A stretch of DNA of 64,000 nucleotides from Armatimonadota bacterium (lineage in GTDB: Bacteria; Armatimonadota; Fimbriimonadia; Fimbriimonadales; Fimbriimonadaceae). Shown piece by piece: positions 33,778-43,392 of the stretch. Under the pieces are notes generated by a model. The model saw nothing but the letters and a program-made list of their open reading frames with translations. It was not told where the DNA came from and searched no databases. The first letter of the stretch is position 1; each line of letters opens with the position of its first letter. A program made the translations under genes and the position numbers. The stretch is taken from the NCBI GenBank assembly GCA_018268375.1, contig JAFDWS010000006.1:479115-543114 (forward strand), given 5' to 3'.

Positions 33778-35061
33778 ATGCTCGACCGCCAGTTCATCCG
33801 ACAAAACCCCGATGCTGTGCGTGCCGGAGCAGCACGAAAGGGAGTGAAGGCTCCCGTCGACGAGTTCCTCCAAACGGACGCGGCGTGGCGGACGGCCACC
33901 CACGAATGGGAGACGGTGCAAGCCCAAGCGAACACAGTCAACAAAAGTATCGGCGCATTGATGGGCCAAGGCAAGAAGGACGAAGCCGAAGCCGCAAAAC
34001 GAGAAGCAGCGGAACTCAAATCCAAGGTCGGAGACCTCGAAGGCGCAGCCAAAGAACTCGAAGCGAAGTTAAGGGAGATCGAACTTCTGTTCCCGAACCT
34101 TCCTCACGATTCCGTCCCTGACGGGACGACACCGGACGAAAACGTCGTCATTCGGGAATGGGGAGAGAAGCCGACCTTCGCCGAGGCACCCAAGAAGCAT
34201 TTCGACATCGCCTTGGAGCATGGACTGATTGATTTCGACCGCGCCACCAAGGTGAGCGGGAGCGGGTTTGCCGTCTACACGGGAATGGGGGCGAAACTCC
34301 ACCGTGCGCTCATCCAGTTCATGCTGGACTTCCAAACTCGCGAGAACGGCTACGACGAGGTATATCCTCCGGCTCTCGTCCTCAGCAGTTCGCTCGTCGG
34401 CACCGGAAACTTGCCCAAGTTCGAAGAGGATCTCTACAGTACAAAGGACGACCTCTACCTGATCCCGACCGCCGAGGTGCCGGTGACCAACCTCTACCGA
34501 GACGAGATTCTGGACGCCACGGACCTTCCGCTCAAAGTCGGCGCCTTCACACCATGTTTTCGGCGCGAGGCAGGTGCAGCCGGTCGCGACACGCGAGGAA
34601 TCCTTCGCACCCACCAGTTTGAGAAAATCGAACTGGTCAAGTACGTGCTCCCTGAGGAGTCGTACAACGAACTTGAGCTCCTGGTCACGGACGCAGAGGA
34701 CATCTTGCAAGCGCTCGGCTTGCACTATCGCGTCGTTTTGCTCTGCGCAGGCGACATGGGCGAGAAAGGCTGTAAGTGCTACGACCTTGAGGTCTACGCG
34801 CCGGGCGAGGACAGGTACCTCGAGGTCTCAAGCTGCACGAACTTCGAGGCTTACCAAGCGAGACGGGCCAACATCCGCATGAGAAGGGGGCCCGGCGAGA
34901 AGCCCGAGTTTGTCCACATCTTGAACGGGTCTGGCCTCGCCGTGCCGCGTTTGTTGGTGGCCCTGATCGAAACTTACAGGCTCTCGGACTCGGGGGACAT
35001 TGTCATCCCCGAGCCCTTGAAGCCATATATGGGCGTAGATGTCCTGAAGAATCCCGACTAG
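33778..35061 (+). CDS. serS: Seryl-tRNA synthetase
   Basis: 427 residues. The N-terminal ~105 residues are the long antiparallel coiled coil that grips the tRNA(Ser) variable arm. Class II core motifs: motif 2 FTPCFRREAGAAGRDTRGI and motif 3 NGSGLAVPRLLVALIE; TAEVP and the SSCTNFEAYQARR serine-pocket segment are also in place. The ATG at 33778 matches the usual N-terminus (MLDRQFIRQNPDAV). The stop shares a CTAG palindrome with the convergent lipoprotein gene. Confidence 0.97.
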   Translation: MLDRQFIRQNPDAVRAGAARKGVKAPVDEFLQTDAAWRTATHEWETVQAQANTVNKSIGALMGQGKKDEAEAAKREAAELKSKVGDLEGAAKELEAKLREIELLFPNLPHDSVPDGTTPDENVVIREWGEKPTFAEAPKKHFDIALEHGLIDFDRATKVSGSGFAVYTGMGAKLHRALIQFMLDFQTRENGYDEVYPPALVLSSSLVGTGNLPKFEEDLYSTKDDLYLIPTAEVPVTNLYRDEILDATDLPLKVGAFTPCFRREAGAAGRDTRGILRTHQFEKIELVKYVLPEESYNELELLVTDAEDILQALGLHYRVVLLCAGDMGEKGCKCYDLEVYAPGEDRYLEVSSCTNFEAYQARRANIRMRRGPGEKPEFVHILNGSGLAVPRLLVALIETYRLSDSGDIVIPEPLKPYMGVDVLKNPD

Positions 35062-36092
35062 GCGCCGAAGCGGGAATTGCCGCCCGCACCACCGCCAGGG
35101 CCACCACGGCCGCCTTGCCGGAACTCGAACTTCTTGCCCTGCATCTGCTGCCACTTTGACTTTTGAGCCGGGGTCAGGAGGGCGATGACTTTGTCGTTGA
35201 TCTCATCGCGCATCTTCCGGATTTCGTCAAAGTTCGGACGGCCCCCGCCACCTCCACCTGGGGCACCAACGGAGGGCGGAGCGCCACCTCCGCGGTTCTC
35301 ACCACCAGCCGGAGGCGGCCCGCCCTGACCGCGACCCTGGCCGCCATTCTGGTTGCCAAACGCCTCCCGCATCTTCTCCATCATCTTTTGTTGCAGGTCT
35401 TCCATCTGCTTCTTCTGAGCGTCCGTGAGGCCGAGCTCCTTGGCGACCTCCGGTCGTGCCAGCGCCGCGACGCCCTCGCGTTGCAGGCGGAGCTCCTCAA
35501 GGCGCTTAGCCTGATCGGGCTTGAGGATTTTGTCGACTTCCTCCTCTGCCTTCTTCATCCGCTCCTGCATCGCTTGGAAGTCGGGCCGCTCTCCTTGGCC
35601 GCCACCTTGCCCGCCCTGGCCACCTTGACCACCAGAAGGACGCATTGACTGCGCCAAATCGTCCAGCTTCTTCTTCTGATCGTCGGTGAGCTTCAACTCG
35701 GATTGGACGTCGGTGTTGCGAAGAAGTCCAAACGAACCACCTCGGTTCATGCCGAACCCACGTTGGCCGCTCTGTCCGCCTTGGCCTTGGGGGCGCCCTT
35801 GGCCCTGCGGGTTAGGATTCGGGTTCGTTCCTGGGCCGCCACCGGGGTTCGGGTTCGCCGGGCGCACGCCCGGAGCCCCTGTGCTCGGTGCGGGACTCGT
35901 CTGCCCAGGTTGAGAGTCTTGGACAGCGGGCCCACCCCCGTCCGGCGCCTGTCCCGAATTGGAACCGGGCGCATTGGGGGGATTGTTGCTCGATGAGGGA
36001 ACGTTGATGGCGTACTCCTTTTGAGGAGTGCAACCCACCACGAAAGCGGCAAAAAACGCCACCATGATCAGTGCCGAACCAAGTGGTCTCAT
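35058..36092 (-). CDS. Gly/Pro/Gln-rich lipoprotein with LTxxQ (Spy/CpxP-like) motifs
   Basis: 344 residues. A lipobox (FVVGC, Cys about 21) follows a hydrophobic signal sequence, so the protein should be a lipoprotein. Residues ~25-120 and two internal stretches are low-complexity Gly/Gln/Pro/Asn. Three LTxxQ motifs are separated by these linkers: LTDDQKKKL, LTDAQKKQM and LTPAQKSKW, each followed by an amphipathic Lys/Glu-rich helix. The motif is that of Spy/CpxP periplasmic chaperone-like or envelope-stress proteins. The function is inferred only from this motif. It diverges from the DprE1-like gene. Confidence 0.75.
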   Translation of the reverse strand: MRPLGSALIMVAFFAAFVVGCTPQKEYAINVPSSSNNPPNAPGSNSGQAPDGGGPAVQDSQPGQTSPAPSTGAPGVRPANPNPGGGPGTNPNPNPQGQGRPQGQGGQSGQRGFGMNRGGSFGLLRNTDVQSELKLTDDQKKKLDDLAQSMRPSGGQGGQGGQGGGQGERPDFQAMQERMKKAEEEVDKILKPDQAKRLEELRLQREGVAALARPEVAKELGLTDAQKKQMEDLQQKMMEKMREAFGNQNGGQGRGQGGPPPAGGENRGGGAPPSVGAPGGGGGGRPNFDEIRKMRDEINDKVIALLTPAQKSKWQQMQGKKFEFRQGGRGGPGGGAGGNSRFGA

Positions 36093-36202
36093 TTATTGAA
36101 TTCTCCTAAGACGAAACAGTGTCACAGTTCATACACGGGATGCAAGCCCAAAGATTCCAGGATTCAGACGATGTGAGCGCGAGCGGATACACTCCGACGC
36201 GC

Positions 36203-37561
36203 ATGCAGGAAGCACGTCCCTCGGTGAAGAAGCTGGAGGGCTTGAGCGGATGGGGCCGGTATCCGACGGCCGACACGGCCGGAATCCGGCCGGAGAAGGC
36301 CAGGGACTTGGCTCCTGTCGAGGGGCGTTGCCTGGCGCGTGGTCTCGGCCGTGCCTACGGGGACGCGGCCCTTCTCTCGATGGGGACGATGCTGTTGACA
36401 GAGCGTCTGAACCGGTTTCTCGACTTTGATGACCAGACCGGTGTCCTACGTGCCGAGGCGGGAACCTCGTTGAAGGACATCCTCGACGCGATGGTTCCTC
36501 AGGGCTGGTTCGTTCCCGTGACGCCGGGAACAAAGCACTGCACGCTCGGCGGCTGCATCGCGTCCGACGTCCACGGAAAGAACCACCACCGTGACGGCAC
36601 CTTCAGTGCCCATGTCCCCCGGTTCTCCATGGTGCTGGCGGACGGGACGATCGTACAGGCAAGTCCAATCGAGAACCCTGAGTTGTTTTGGGCGACCTGC
36701 GGCGGCATGGGGCTGACGGGGGTCGTCACGGAAGCAGAACTCAAGCTTGTGCCAGTCGAGACCGCGTACATGAAGGTTTGGCACGTTCGGTCGCAGAACC
36801 TCGACAAAACCGTCGCCTTGTTGACCGACCCAGGCTACGACGCTCAGTACACCGTGGCATGGATCGACTGTCTTGCGGGCGGCAGCCGTCTCGGCCGCGG
36901 CATCTTCATGGCAGGAGAACACGCCAAGAAGTCTGAACTCTCTCTCCGCATTCTCAACCCGCTCAACCCTCCTGCTAAGGGGACGAAGCCCTTCCCTGTC
37001 GACTTGCCAGGCTGGGCCCTGAACCCGATGTCAATCAAGTCCTTCAATTGGCTCTACAACTGGATCCAGGGCAGCCGGAAGGAGTTCATTTGTAGCTACG
37101 ACCAGTTCTTTTATCCCCTTGACGGAATTCACGATTGGAACCGCATGTACGGCAAGAGGGGCTTCCTCCAGTATCAGTTTGTTTTGCCGATGCGGACTGC
37201 TTTTCAAGGCACCAAAGAAATCCTGGAACGCCTCTCGAAGAACAGGAAAGCGTCCTTTCTCGCCGTGCTCAAGCGGTTTGGGCCGCAGGGGCAGGGCATG
37301 CTTTCGTTCCCCATGGAAGGGCTGACGCTTGCCCTCGACATCCCGTTCACCGAAGACCTCCTGCCGTTCCTCGATGGACTCGACGACATCGTGATGCGGC
37401 ACGGCGGGCGAATCTATCTCGCGAAGGACGCCCGTATGAAGCCAGAGGCGTTCAGAGCCGGTTATCCGCGCATCGACGAGTTTTGCGATATCCGGAAGCG
37501 CTACGACCCGGAGGGTAAGTTCGACTCGAACCTCGCAAGCCGCTTGGGGTTGTGCAGGTGA
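36203..37561 (+). CDS. FAD-binding oxidase of the DprE1 (decaprenylphosphoryl-ribose 2'-oxidase) type
   Basis: 452 residues from the ATG at 36203, which places the start 14 residues before LSGWGRYP just as in DprE1. In-frame GTG 36119 and ATG 36140 give longer versions that crowd the divergent promoter. The VAO-type FAD domain has ARGLGRAYGD and the near-invariant HGKNHH (124-129). FLQYQF (321-326) and YLAKDAR with Lys408, the DprE1 active-site Lys, are present. The Cys targeted by benzothiazinones in Mycobacterium (Cys387) corresponds to Ala378 here. With the SDR that follows, it should epimerise a polyprenyl-phospho-pentose for cell-wall sugar synthesis; the native lipid-sugar is unknown. 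Confidence 0.88.
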   Translation: MQEARPSVKKLEGLSGWGRYPTADTAGIRPEKARDLAPVEGRCLARGLGRAYGDAALLSMGTMLLTERLNRFLDFDDQTGVLRAEAGTSLKDILDAMVPQGWFVPVTPGTKHCTLGGCIASDVHGKNHHRDGTFSAHVPRFSMVLADGTIVQASPIENPELFWATCGGMGLTGVVTEAELKLVPVETAYMKVWHVRSQNLDKTVALLTDPGYDAQYTVAWIDCLAGGSRLGRGIFMAGEHAKKSELSLRILNPLNPPAKGTKPFPVDLPGWALNPMSIKSFNWLYNWIQGSRKEFICSYDQFFYPLDGIHDWNRMYGKRGFLQYQFVLPMRTAFQGTKEILERLSKNRKASFLAVLKRFGPQGQGMLSFPMEGLTLALDIPFTEDLLPFLDGLDDIVMRHGGRIYLAKDARMKPEAFRAGYPRIDEFCDIRKRYDPEGKFDSNLASRLGLCR

Positions 37562-38301
37562 GCAAGGGGCCTGTGCTGATTGCTGGCGCGACCAGCGGCA
37601 TCGCCCGTGCGATCAGTAACGAATTGGCGAAGGAGGGGCATCCTATCGTGCTCGCCGGCAGGGACGAGTCCGAGTTGCAGCGCCTCGCCAGCGACCTTTC
37701 GATCCGGACGGGGACCGAAGTCCACACCGCCCTGTTCGACGCGTCGGATCCGGCAACGCATCCCTTGCTCCTGATGGAGGCCAGTGCGAAAGCTGGCAAA
37801 TTGGAGGGCGCCGTGCTCGCCTTTGGCTATCTTGGTGACCAGCAGCTCGCCCAAACCGACTGGCAGGAGGCTCGGAAGATCCTGGAACTGAATTTCGTTT
37901 CCGCCGCTTCATTGCTCCACGTGCTGGCAAGCGACATGGAGACGAGGCAGACGGGCTGGATCACGGTGCTGTCCTCCGTCGCAGGCGACCGGGGCCGGAT
38001 GAGCAACTATGTCTACGGCTCGGCCAAAGGCGGCCTCACGGTCTTTCTCCAGGGGCTCCGTGCCAGGCTGCAGAAGTCGGGAGTCCATGTGATGACGGTC
38101 AAGCCAGGCCCGGTCGACACCGCCATGACTTTCGGGAGCGACAAGTTGCCGCTTCTTGCTGACCCCGGAGATGTCGGCGCGGCCATTGTCAAGGCTCTCA
38201 AGAGACGAAAGGACGTCGTCTACGTCCCTTCGCCATGGCGCTTGATCATGTTCGTCCTACGCACGGTTCCTGAGAAAGTCTTTAAGAAGACGTCCCTATG
38301 A
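37558..38301 (+). CDS. Short-chain dehydrogenase of the DprE2 type
   Basis: 247 residues from the GTG at 37558 (GTGA overlap with the previous stop); a GTG at 37552 is equally possible. The NAD(P) loop is GATSGIARA, the catalytic Ser lies in LSSVAG and the Tyr/Lys pair in YVYGSAKG. The C-terminal VYVPSPWRLIMFVLRTVPEKVFKK segment is like DprE2 proteins, where it touches the membrane. Together with the DprE1-like gene it completes a two-step oxidation-reduction (epimerisation) of a lipid-linked pentose. The coupling of the two genes strongly supports the assignment of both. Confidence 0.87.
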   Translation: MSKGPVLIAGATSGIARAISNELAKEGHPIVLAGRDESELQRLASDLSIRTGTEVHTALFDASDPATHPLLLMEASAKAGKLEGAVLAFGYLGDQQLAQTDWQEARKILELNFVSAASLLHVLASDMETRQTGWITVLSSVAGDRGRMSNYVYGSAKGGLTVFLQGLRARLQKSGVHVMTVKPGPVDTAMTFGSDKLPLLADPGDVGAAIVKALKRRKDVVYVPSPWRLIMFVLRTVPEKVFKKTSL

Positions 38302-38341
38302 CCGCAACCGACACCCGGCTGAAGTCGTCAAAGGCAAATGA

Positions 38342-38569
38342 ATGCAAAACACTCCTGCCCTCCGGCGGACGCCCTGGGGCGCAGTCCTCTCCGTCCTTTT
38401 TGCACTTGTCTATGGCGCATCGCCCATTGACTTGATCCCTGACGTCATTCCGCTCATCGGTTGGCTTGATGACGGCGTCGTGCTGATCCTCTGTATCGTC
38501 CTGGCGGCGGTCAGCCTGCATCGGCGCAACAAGGCGATCCGGCGGTCTACGGTGCTCGAGACCCGCTAG
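38342..38569 (+). CDS. DUF1232 (YkvA-like) small membrane protein
   Basis: 75 residues. It contains the DUF1232 signature [18 protein letters not shown] followed by a hydrophobic helix ([15 protein letters not shown]) and a basic tail. A second hydrophobic stretch precedes it. Family function is unknown. It begins 40 bases after the DprE2-like gene and may be in the same transcript. Its TAG shares the palindrome CTAG with the convergent oxidoreductase stop. Confidence 0.85.
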   Translation: MQNTPALRRTPWGAVLSVLFALVYGASPIDLIPDVIPLIGWLDDGVVLILCIVLAAVSLHRRNKAIRRSTVLETR

Positions 38570-40755
38570 ACCGGTCGTCGCTTCGACGGCGACAGCGTGA
38601 CGATCACCGCCTTATAAGCCGGAGTCTTTGAGCGCGGGTCGGCGGTTCTTGGCACAAGGACGTTAGCCTCCGGGTAGTACATCAATGCACAACCCTCGGC
38701 GATGTCGAACGGGCGGGCGAGCACGAATTCGAGCGAACCAGTGCCGTTCTCGACCTTGACCCATGAGTCAGGCTCGAGGCCAAATCGAGCCATGTCTCGT
38801 TCGTTCAGGAGGATGACGTCCCGCCGCTCTTGTCCGCGGTAGATGTCCTCCTCCTCATAGACGACCGTGTTGAATTGGCCCTCCGACCGAACCGTCATCA
38901 TCATCACCTGGCGATGGCCAAGTGGCGCCTGAACAGGAATCGGATCAGCATGCATGACGGCCTTCCCTGACGGCGTCTCGAATTCGGGCGTGTGCAGGAT
39001 CCGGCCGGGAATGACGAACTCCCGTTTGGTCTGCCCGATGTTTTGAATGGACGCAAGGTTCGGAACGAGAACGGGGATCAGGGCGCGCACCGCGTCATGG
39101 TCCTTCAGCGAAGACCAGTCCAGTGCCCCCTGACTCCCAAGGGAAAGGTCGGCGATGTCGCAAAGGACGTCCACCTCTGCCCTTGGTCCATCGTGGCGCC
39201 GTGGGCCGCCTTCGCTCAACCGGACATAGCTGAACATGGACTCCTGAGTGGTCGCCTGAGGGTCTTCGTCCCTTGCCAGCACGGGCAAGACAATGGTGCG
39301 CTCGGCCAAACCATGGACGTGACCGGTGTTCAACGTGGTGCTGAGGTAGACGAGAGTCTTGACTTTGCCCAATGCACGGCCAGCGAAATCGGCGTCGGGA
39401 GTCGCGCCGAAGAGATTGCCGCCAAGGCAGAAACCGGTGTCGAGCTCCGAACGGTCAGCCGCTTCGACGGCCGCGATCGTGTCGTGGCCCCGGAACTGGG
39501 GAACCTCCACTCCAAGAGCGGCAAGGCCCTCCACTGCGGCCTTTGCCAATTGGGGCGAGACGCCCGTAGAGCCCATACCTTGGACGTTGCTGTGCCCGCG
39601 GATCGGAAGTAGTCCCGCCCCCGGTCTGCCCACCATGCCGCGAAGCAAAGCCAGGTTGGCGATCCAGTGGACGTTCTCAACACCATGGACGTGGTGGGTC
39701 ACCCCCATCGTCCAAGCAATCACTGCCTTCTTCGCAGTGCTGAAAAGCTGAGCCGCCCTCTCGATTTCGGGCCCAGTGACGCCGCTTGCTGCCTCGATTT
39801 CCCCCCAAGCTAACTCATCCAGATAGGATCTAACGGCTTCAAATCCTTCCGTGCTCTGATCCAAAAAGCTCTGATCGTGGGCGCCCGATTCGAGCACGTG
39901 CTTGGCGACGCCGCACAGAAAGGCGATGTCGCCTCCGATCTTGGGCTGAATGTAGACGGAGGCGATCTCAGAGCCGAAGAACAGACTCTTCATTTTCGAG
40001 GGCACCCTGAAATTGACAAGCCCCGTCTCTTTCACCGGGTTAACCACGATGACGTGCCCGCCCCGCTCTCTCAGGTTCACCAACGTGGTCATCAATCGAG
40101 GGTGGTTCGACGCCGGGTTGCCGCCAATCAGAATGACAAGGTCTGATTGCTCAAGGTCGGACAGGTCGATGGTCGCAGTGCCCGTGCCTAAAGCGTCCTT
40201 GAGCCCTACGCCGCTCGCCTGGTGGCAGTAGTAGGAGCAGTTGCTGACGTGGTTCGTGCCGAGCGCCCTCGCGAAAAGCTGGAGGAGAAAGCCCGCTTCG
40301 TTCGAGCTCCTGCCGCTGGCGTAGAAAAATAGTCTTTCGGGGCTTGTTGCCTTGATCGCAGAGGCGCTGGCCTCAAGGGCTTCCTCCCAGGTCGCTTCGC
40401 GGTAGTGGCTCGACCCCTTTTCGTACACGATGGGCACCGTCAGCCGGCCTAGGCTCTCTAGCTCTCGCGAAGTCAGGGATTTCAACTGGTCGATGCTCAA
40501 GTCTTTGAACAATTGAGGATTGATAGCCCCCTGCATGTCGGCGGTCATCGCTTGAAGCGACTTCTTGCAAACTTCGGGGAAATGGCCAGCCTCGTTCCTC
40601 ATGCCTCCCGACTGCCCACCCATCCCAAGGGCACAGGTCTTGCAGGCGTTGCGGGATGTCATCGCCTTCCAGAGGCGGCCGGGGCCAACTTCGCGCGCCT
40701 TGCGCAACGTGTAACCGATGGCTTGCCAACCGCCGCCGCTTTCGGGCATCTCCAT
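38566..40755 (-). CDS. YdeP/FdhA-like molybdopterin oxidoreductase
   Basis: 729 residues, like YdeP and other 'FdhA-like' enzymes that resemble formate dehydrogenase alpha subunits. Three Cys near the N-terminus (C38, C41, C63) could bind a cluster, one fewer than the four of typical FDH. The presumed Mo ligand is Cys177 in NCSYYCHQ, at the place of Sec/Cys-His in formate dehydrogenases. bis-MGD binding segments follow: [27 protein letters not shown] and the C-terminal [16 protein letters not shown] domain. In E. coli YdeP contributes to acid resistance; substrate unproven. Sec is not used although selB is in the window. The gene stands alone, and fdhD/mob genes are not seen nearby. Confidence 0.88.
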   Translation of the reverse strand: MEMPESGGGWQAIGYTLRKAREVGPGRLWKAMTSRNACKTCALGMGGQSGGMRNEAGHFPEVCKKSLQAMTADMQGAINPQLFKDLSIDQLKSLTSRELESLGRLTVPIVYEKGSSHYREATWEEALEASASAIKATSPERLFFYASGRSSNEAGFLLQLFARALGTNHVSNCSYYCHQASGVGLKDALGTGTATIDLSDLEQSDLVILIGGNPASNHPRLMTTLVNLRERGGHVIVVNPVKETGLVNFRVPSKMKSLFFGSEIASVYIQPKIGGDIAFLCGVAKHVLESGAHDQSFLDQSTEGFEAVRSYLDELAWGEIEAASGVTGPEIERAAQLFSTAKKAVIAWTMGVTHHVHGVENVHWIANLALLRGMVGRPGAGLLPIRGHSNVQGMGSTGVSPQLAKAAVEGLAALGVEVPQFRGHDTIAAVEAADRSELDTGFCLGGNLFGATPDADFAGRALGKVKTLVYLSTTLNTGHVHGLAERTIVLPVLARDEDPQATTQESMFSYVRLSEGGPRRHDGPRAEVDVLCDIADLSLGSQGALDWSSLKDHDAVRALIPVLVPNLASIQNIGQTKREFVIPGRILHTPEFETPSGKAVMHADPIPVQAPLGHRQVMMMTVRSEGQFNTVVYEEEDIYRGQERRDVILLNERDMARFGLEPDSWVKVENGTGSLEFVLARPFDIAEGCALMYYPEANVLVPRTADPRSKTPAYKAVIVTLSPSKRRPV

Positions 40756-40833
40756 CTCTCAGTTGATTGTACTGGCGGACACCAAAGTGGAACCGGTCGC
40801 AGGTGAATCTCGTCTCGAAGTTCAGGAACTGGC

Positions 40834-41265
40834 ATGAACCGTAAGCAAATCGAGCAGGCCACTTTGCTTCTCCTGCGTCTGGTCGCGGCGTTGCTGATAT
40901 TCCAGCCCGGGGCGAAGAAGATCTTCGGATGGTTTGACGGCCAACCAAACGGTGGGACAATAGCTATCGGGAGCCAGCCGTGGGTCGGTGGCTGGATCGA
41001 AGTCATCGGCGGCGTCCTGGTCTTTGCTGGACTCTGCACGAGGCCCGTCGCGTTCTTGCTTTCCGGCGAGATGGCAGTGGCCTATTGGCAATTTCACGCC
41101 CCCAAGGGGGCGTGGCCCGTACAAAACCAGGGCGCACCAGCGGTGCTCCTGTGCTTCATCTTCCTGTACTTCGCCGCGTGTGGCGGAGGCCCATGGAGCC
41201 TTGACGCTTTGCTCAAAGGCAAGAGGAGCAGTACTGATCCAGAAAGCGAAGAGTCAGCGGGATGA
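40834..41265 (+). CDS. DoxX family membrane protein
   Basis: 143 residues with four hydrophobic segments (about 9-27, 50-66, 72-90, 102-118). It carries the LRLVAALLIFQPGAKKIFGWF segment and GGWIEVIGGVLVFAGLCTRPVAF typical of DoxX/DoxD-like proteins, which are linked to thiosulfate:quinone oxidoreductases or to oxidative-stress membrane complexes. The Lys/Arg/Ser-rich C-terminus is cytoplasmic. It converges on the ankyrin gene and overlaps its end by 12 bases. It diverges from the YdeP-like oxidoreductase with 78 bases between starts. Confidence 0.87.
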   Translation: MNRKQIEQATLLLLRLVAALLIFQPGAKKIFGWFDGQPNGGTIAIGSQPWVGGWIEVIGGVLVFAGLCTRPVAFLLSGEMAVAYWQFHAPKGAWPVQNQGAPAVLLCFIFLYFAACGGGPWSLDALLKGKRSSTDPESEESAG

Positions 41266-42528
41266 GTCCGCGCCGTGTTTGGTGAGCACGTCCAGGACTT
41301 CTTGGCTGCCGGTCGAGCTTTTCGGAAGGCCTGAACCGGCGTTCATCAACTCATCGACGGTCTCGGCGTAACGTCCCCGGCCAGCCTCCCAGCCGTGGAC
41401 TGAGCCGTAACACGCCCATTCGACAGGAGTGCCGTCGAAATCGTTGGCATGGTCGGCGAGGTCAGGGCCATGGGCCAGCAGGGCTCGGGTCATGTCCGCA
41501 TTGCCGTGAAAGCCCGACCAGTGGAGACACGTCGCGCCATGCTGGCTGCGAGCATTGACTGGGAAACCGGCGGCAAGAAAGAGTTCGACTGCAGCCAAGT
41601 CGTTGTTCCTCGCCGCATGGGCGATTTGGCTCGTACCGTCCGGTGTTGCGGAGGCCGCTAACCCCGGGTTTTCAGCGACCAACCTCGACACTTCTTTGGA
41701 GTCGCCAAGCCAGCATGCATTGATCAGGCGCTCATCGGCAGGGGATGCTTCAACCAAAAGGTCAAAAATATCTTGGTGACCAAAACGCTTCGCTACTTGG
41801 GCAGCGGAGACATACCAGCCGAGCGTCCACTGGTAAATCGTCCCTCCGCTCCTACCACCGATCATCGGAAAGTACTCGTTACTCACGCGGACGCGTACGG
41901 CTTCGGGGGCGTCGTGGACAATCCGGCGCGCCAACTCTGTGTCACCGAGAGCGGCTGTCATAAGAATATCGGTGTCGCAGCCTCTCTCCACCAAGTAGCG
42001 AGCCACCTCCTGCCGTTCGGCCACCATCCATTGTGCGGCGGTCGACTCATGGTCAAGGTCGCGGGCGTTGATGTCTGCACCGCGGTCCAACAGCAAGGCC
42101 GCGATCTCGACGTTCGCGGCAAAGTGGAGGGGGTATTGGCCGTCGCCACCTCGGGCGTGAACGAGCGACGGATCCTTATCGAGCAGGTCGCGGAGGTGCG
42201 CCGTCATCCCCAGCCGGGCCGCGGCATGGACGTCGATGCTGGCCCCCCGTTCGATCGCGGCTTGGGCAATTGGAGGCTCAGCCACGTGCAAGATGCCGAA
42301 GCCGCCGGCCCACCAGTCGCTCTTGAGGTCGATGTCTGCACCAGCCTCCAAGAGAACATCGAGCATGGCCACGCTTCGAACGTTTGTGATCGCAGGCGAA
42401 CCAAACGGACCGGATCTTTCATTGATCCTTGCCCGGAGATCCGGCTCGCCCGCCAATATCGACTTCACTGACGCGGCATCGTCATCTTGAAACGCCCTAT
42501 GGATCGCGAGTAGTTGCTGCTCAGCCAC
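41254..42528 (-). CDS. Ankyrin-repeat protein
   Basis: 425 residues if started at the GTG at 42528 (MAEQQLLAIHRAFQ), which begins 7 bases after the upstream gene's stop. The frame is open to 42609, but that part overlaps the DUF72 coding sequence. Ankyrin units are seen as G-x-x-LH-x-A and A-x-LLL-x-(G/R)-GAD-(I/V)-(D/N)-A, for example DGQYPLHFAANVEIAALLLDRGADINARD and QHGATCLHWSGFHGNADMTRALLA, in a ~12-repeat array. Role is probably protein binding; partner unknown. It follows a DUF72 gene on the same strand. Confidence 0.85.
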   Translation of the reverse strand: MAEQQLLAIHRAFQDDDAASVKSILAGEPDLRARINERSGPFGSPAITNVRSVAMLDVLLEAGADIDLKSDWWAGGFGILHVAEPPIAQAAIERGASIDVHAAARLGMTAHLRDLLDKDPSLVHARGGDGQYPLHFAANVEIAALLLDRGADINARDLDHESTAAQWMVAERQEVARYLVERGCDTDILMTAALGDTELARRIVHDAPEAVRVRVSNEYFPMIGGRSGGTIYQWTLGWYVSAAQVAKRFGHQDIFDLLVEASPADERLINACWLGDSKEVSRLVAENPGLAASATPDGTSQIAHAARNNDLAAVELFLAAGFPVNARSQHGATCLHWSGFHGNADMTRALLAHGPDLADHANDFDGTPVEWACYGSVHGWEAGRGRYAETVDELMNAGSGLPKSSTGSQEVLDVLTKHGADSSR

Positions 42529-42535
42529 AGAAAGA

Positions 42536-43252
42536 TTATGCAGTGAGTTCGAGAAGGCGGTCTGCCCAGCGCCAAGGTGCCTCCACGTCAGTGTGGCGCA
42601 CGTAGACATGGCAGTCCTTGTTCAAAGTACGGAGGATCCCCGCCCAGTCTCTGAGTTGGACGTCGTCGTAATCCGTCTTTCGCAAGCGGACATACACGTT
42701 GTCTGCAGTGTCACGAACAACCGCATCAGCCTCGTCGGTGTCGTCCGCGACCCGCGCCGCCCCGAACTCTCGGAGAAGCTCTTCTGTGTCGGTGTCTTGC
42801 CAGGAAGGATGACGGAACTCGAACGCCCACTTCACGCTCGATCGATGCGGTATGGCGACGAGAAAGTCTTTCAGGCGATCCAGGTCGCGCTTGAAGTTGG
42901 GTGGCAGTTGCACCAAGACCGGGCCCATCATCCCGGCCGTCTCAAGCTTGGTCAGGGCTTGGAGAAAGGACTCGACGATCTCGATGCTCTCGGGCTTGAG
43001 CCTTTTGAAGTGGGTCACGCTTTGGTGCATCTTCGGCGAAAGGTGGAAATGCCCGGGGCATTCCTTGATCATGCGTTCAGCGGTGGATTCGGAGGGCATC
43101 CGCGTGAACATTCCCACACCTTCGACGGTCGCATAGCGGGTCGCGTAATAGCCAAGGAATTTGGACTTGGCCAACTTAGGCGGATAGAAGAGCCCCTCCC
43201 CCTGCCATTCGGGATAAGCATAACCGGAGAGACCAATCCGGATGTTCGCCAT
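42536..43252 (-). CDS. DUF72 (YecE-like) TIM-barrel protein
   Basis: 238 residues. The DUF72 pattern is clear: the start IRIGLSGYAYPEWQGEGLFYPP, the YATVEGVGMFTRMPSEST segment, the FHLSPKMHQSVTHFKRL helix-strand, GPVLVQLPPNFKRDLDRL, AFEFRHPSW and the VYVRLRKTDY strand. The fold is a TIM barrel related to sugar-phosphate isomerases; biochemical activity is not established. Stop codon lies 8 bases before the ankyrin start, so the two form an operon. Confidence 0.93.
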   Translation of the reverse strand: MANIRIGLSGYAYPEWQGEGLFYPPKLAKSKFLGYYATRYATVEGVGMFTRMPSESTAERMIKECPGHFHLSPKMHQSVTHFKRLKPESIEIVESFLQALTKLETAGMMGPVLVQLPPNFKRDLDRLKDFLVAIPHRSSVKWAFEFRHPSWQDTDTEELLREFGAARVADDTDEADAVVRDTADNVYVRLRKTDYDDVQLRDWAGILRTLNKDCHVYVRHTDVEAPWRWADRLLELTA

Positions 43253-43392
43253 GGAAGCCTATCTTGCCTCAAAGCACGGGCCGCTCACCGCAGCAGGCTC
43301 GTGGTCAAGTATCTCTTGGAGCCTGGGCGAGGTTGGCTCGTTGCAAAATCCTTGTCTTAGCCGGCCGGCCGACGAAGCATAATCCTCTTGAC

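Noticed and set aside
33652-33969. N-terminal extension of the polysaccharide deacetylase
   Set aside because: It overlaps the serS start on the other strand and would bury the signal peptide ~107 residues inside the protein; the ATG at 33651 is preferred.
38566-40755. Selenocysteine formate dehydrogenase
   Set aside because: The metal-ligand position is an ordinary Cys177 codon and no in-frame UGA is found; the three N-terminal Cys also fit YdeP-like enzymes better.
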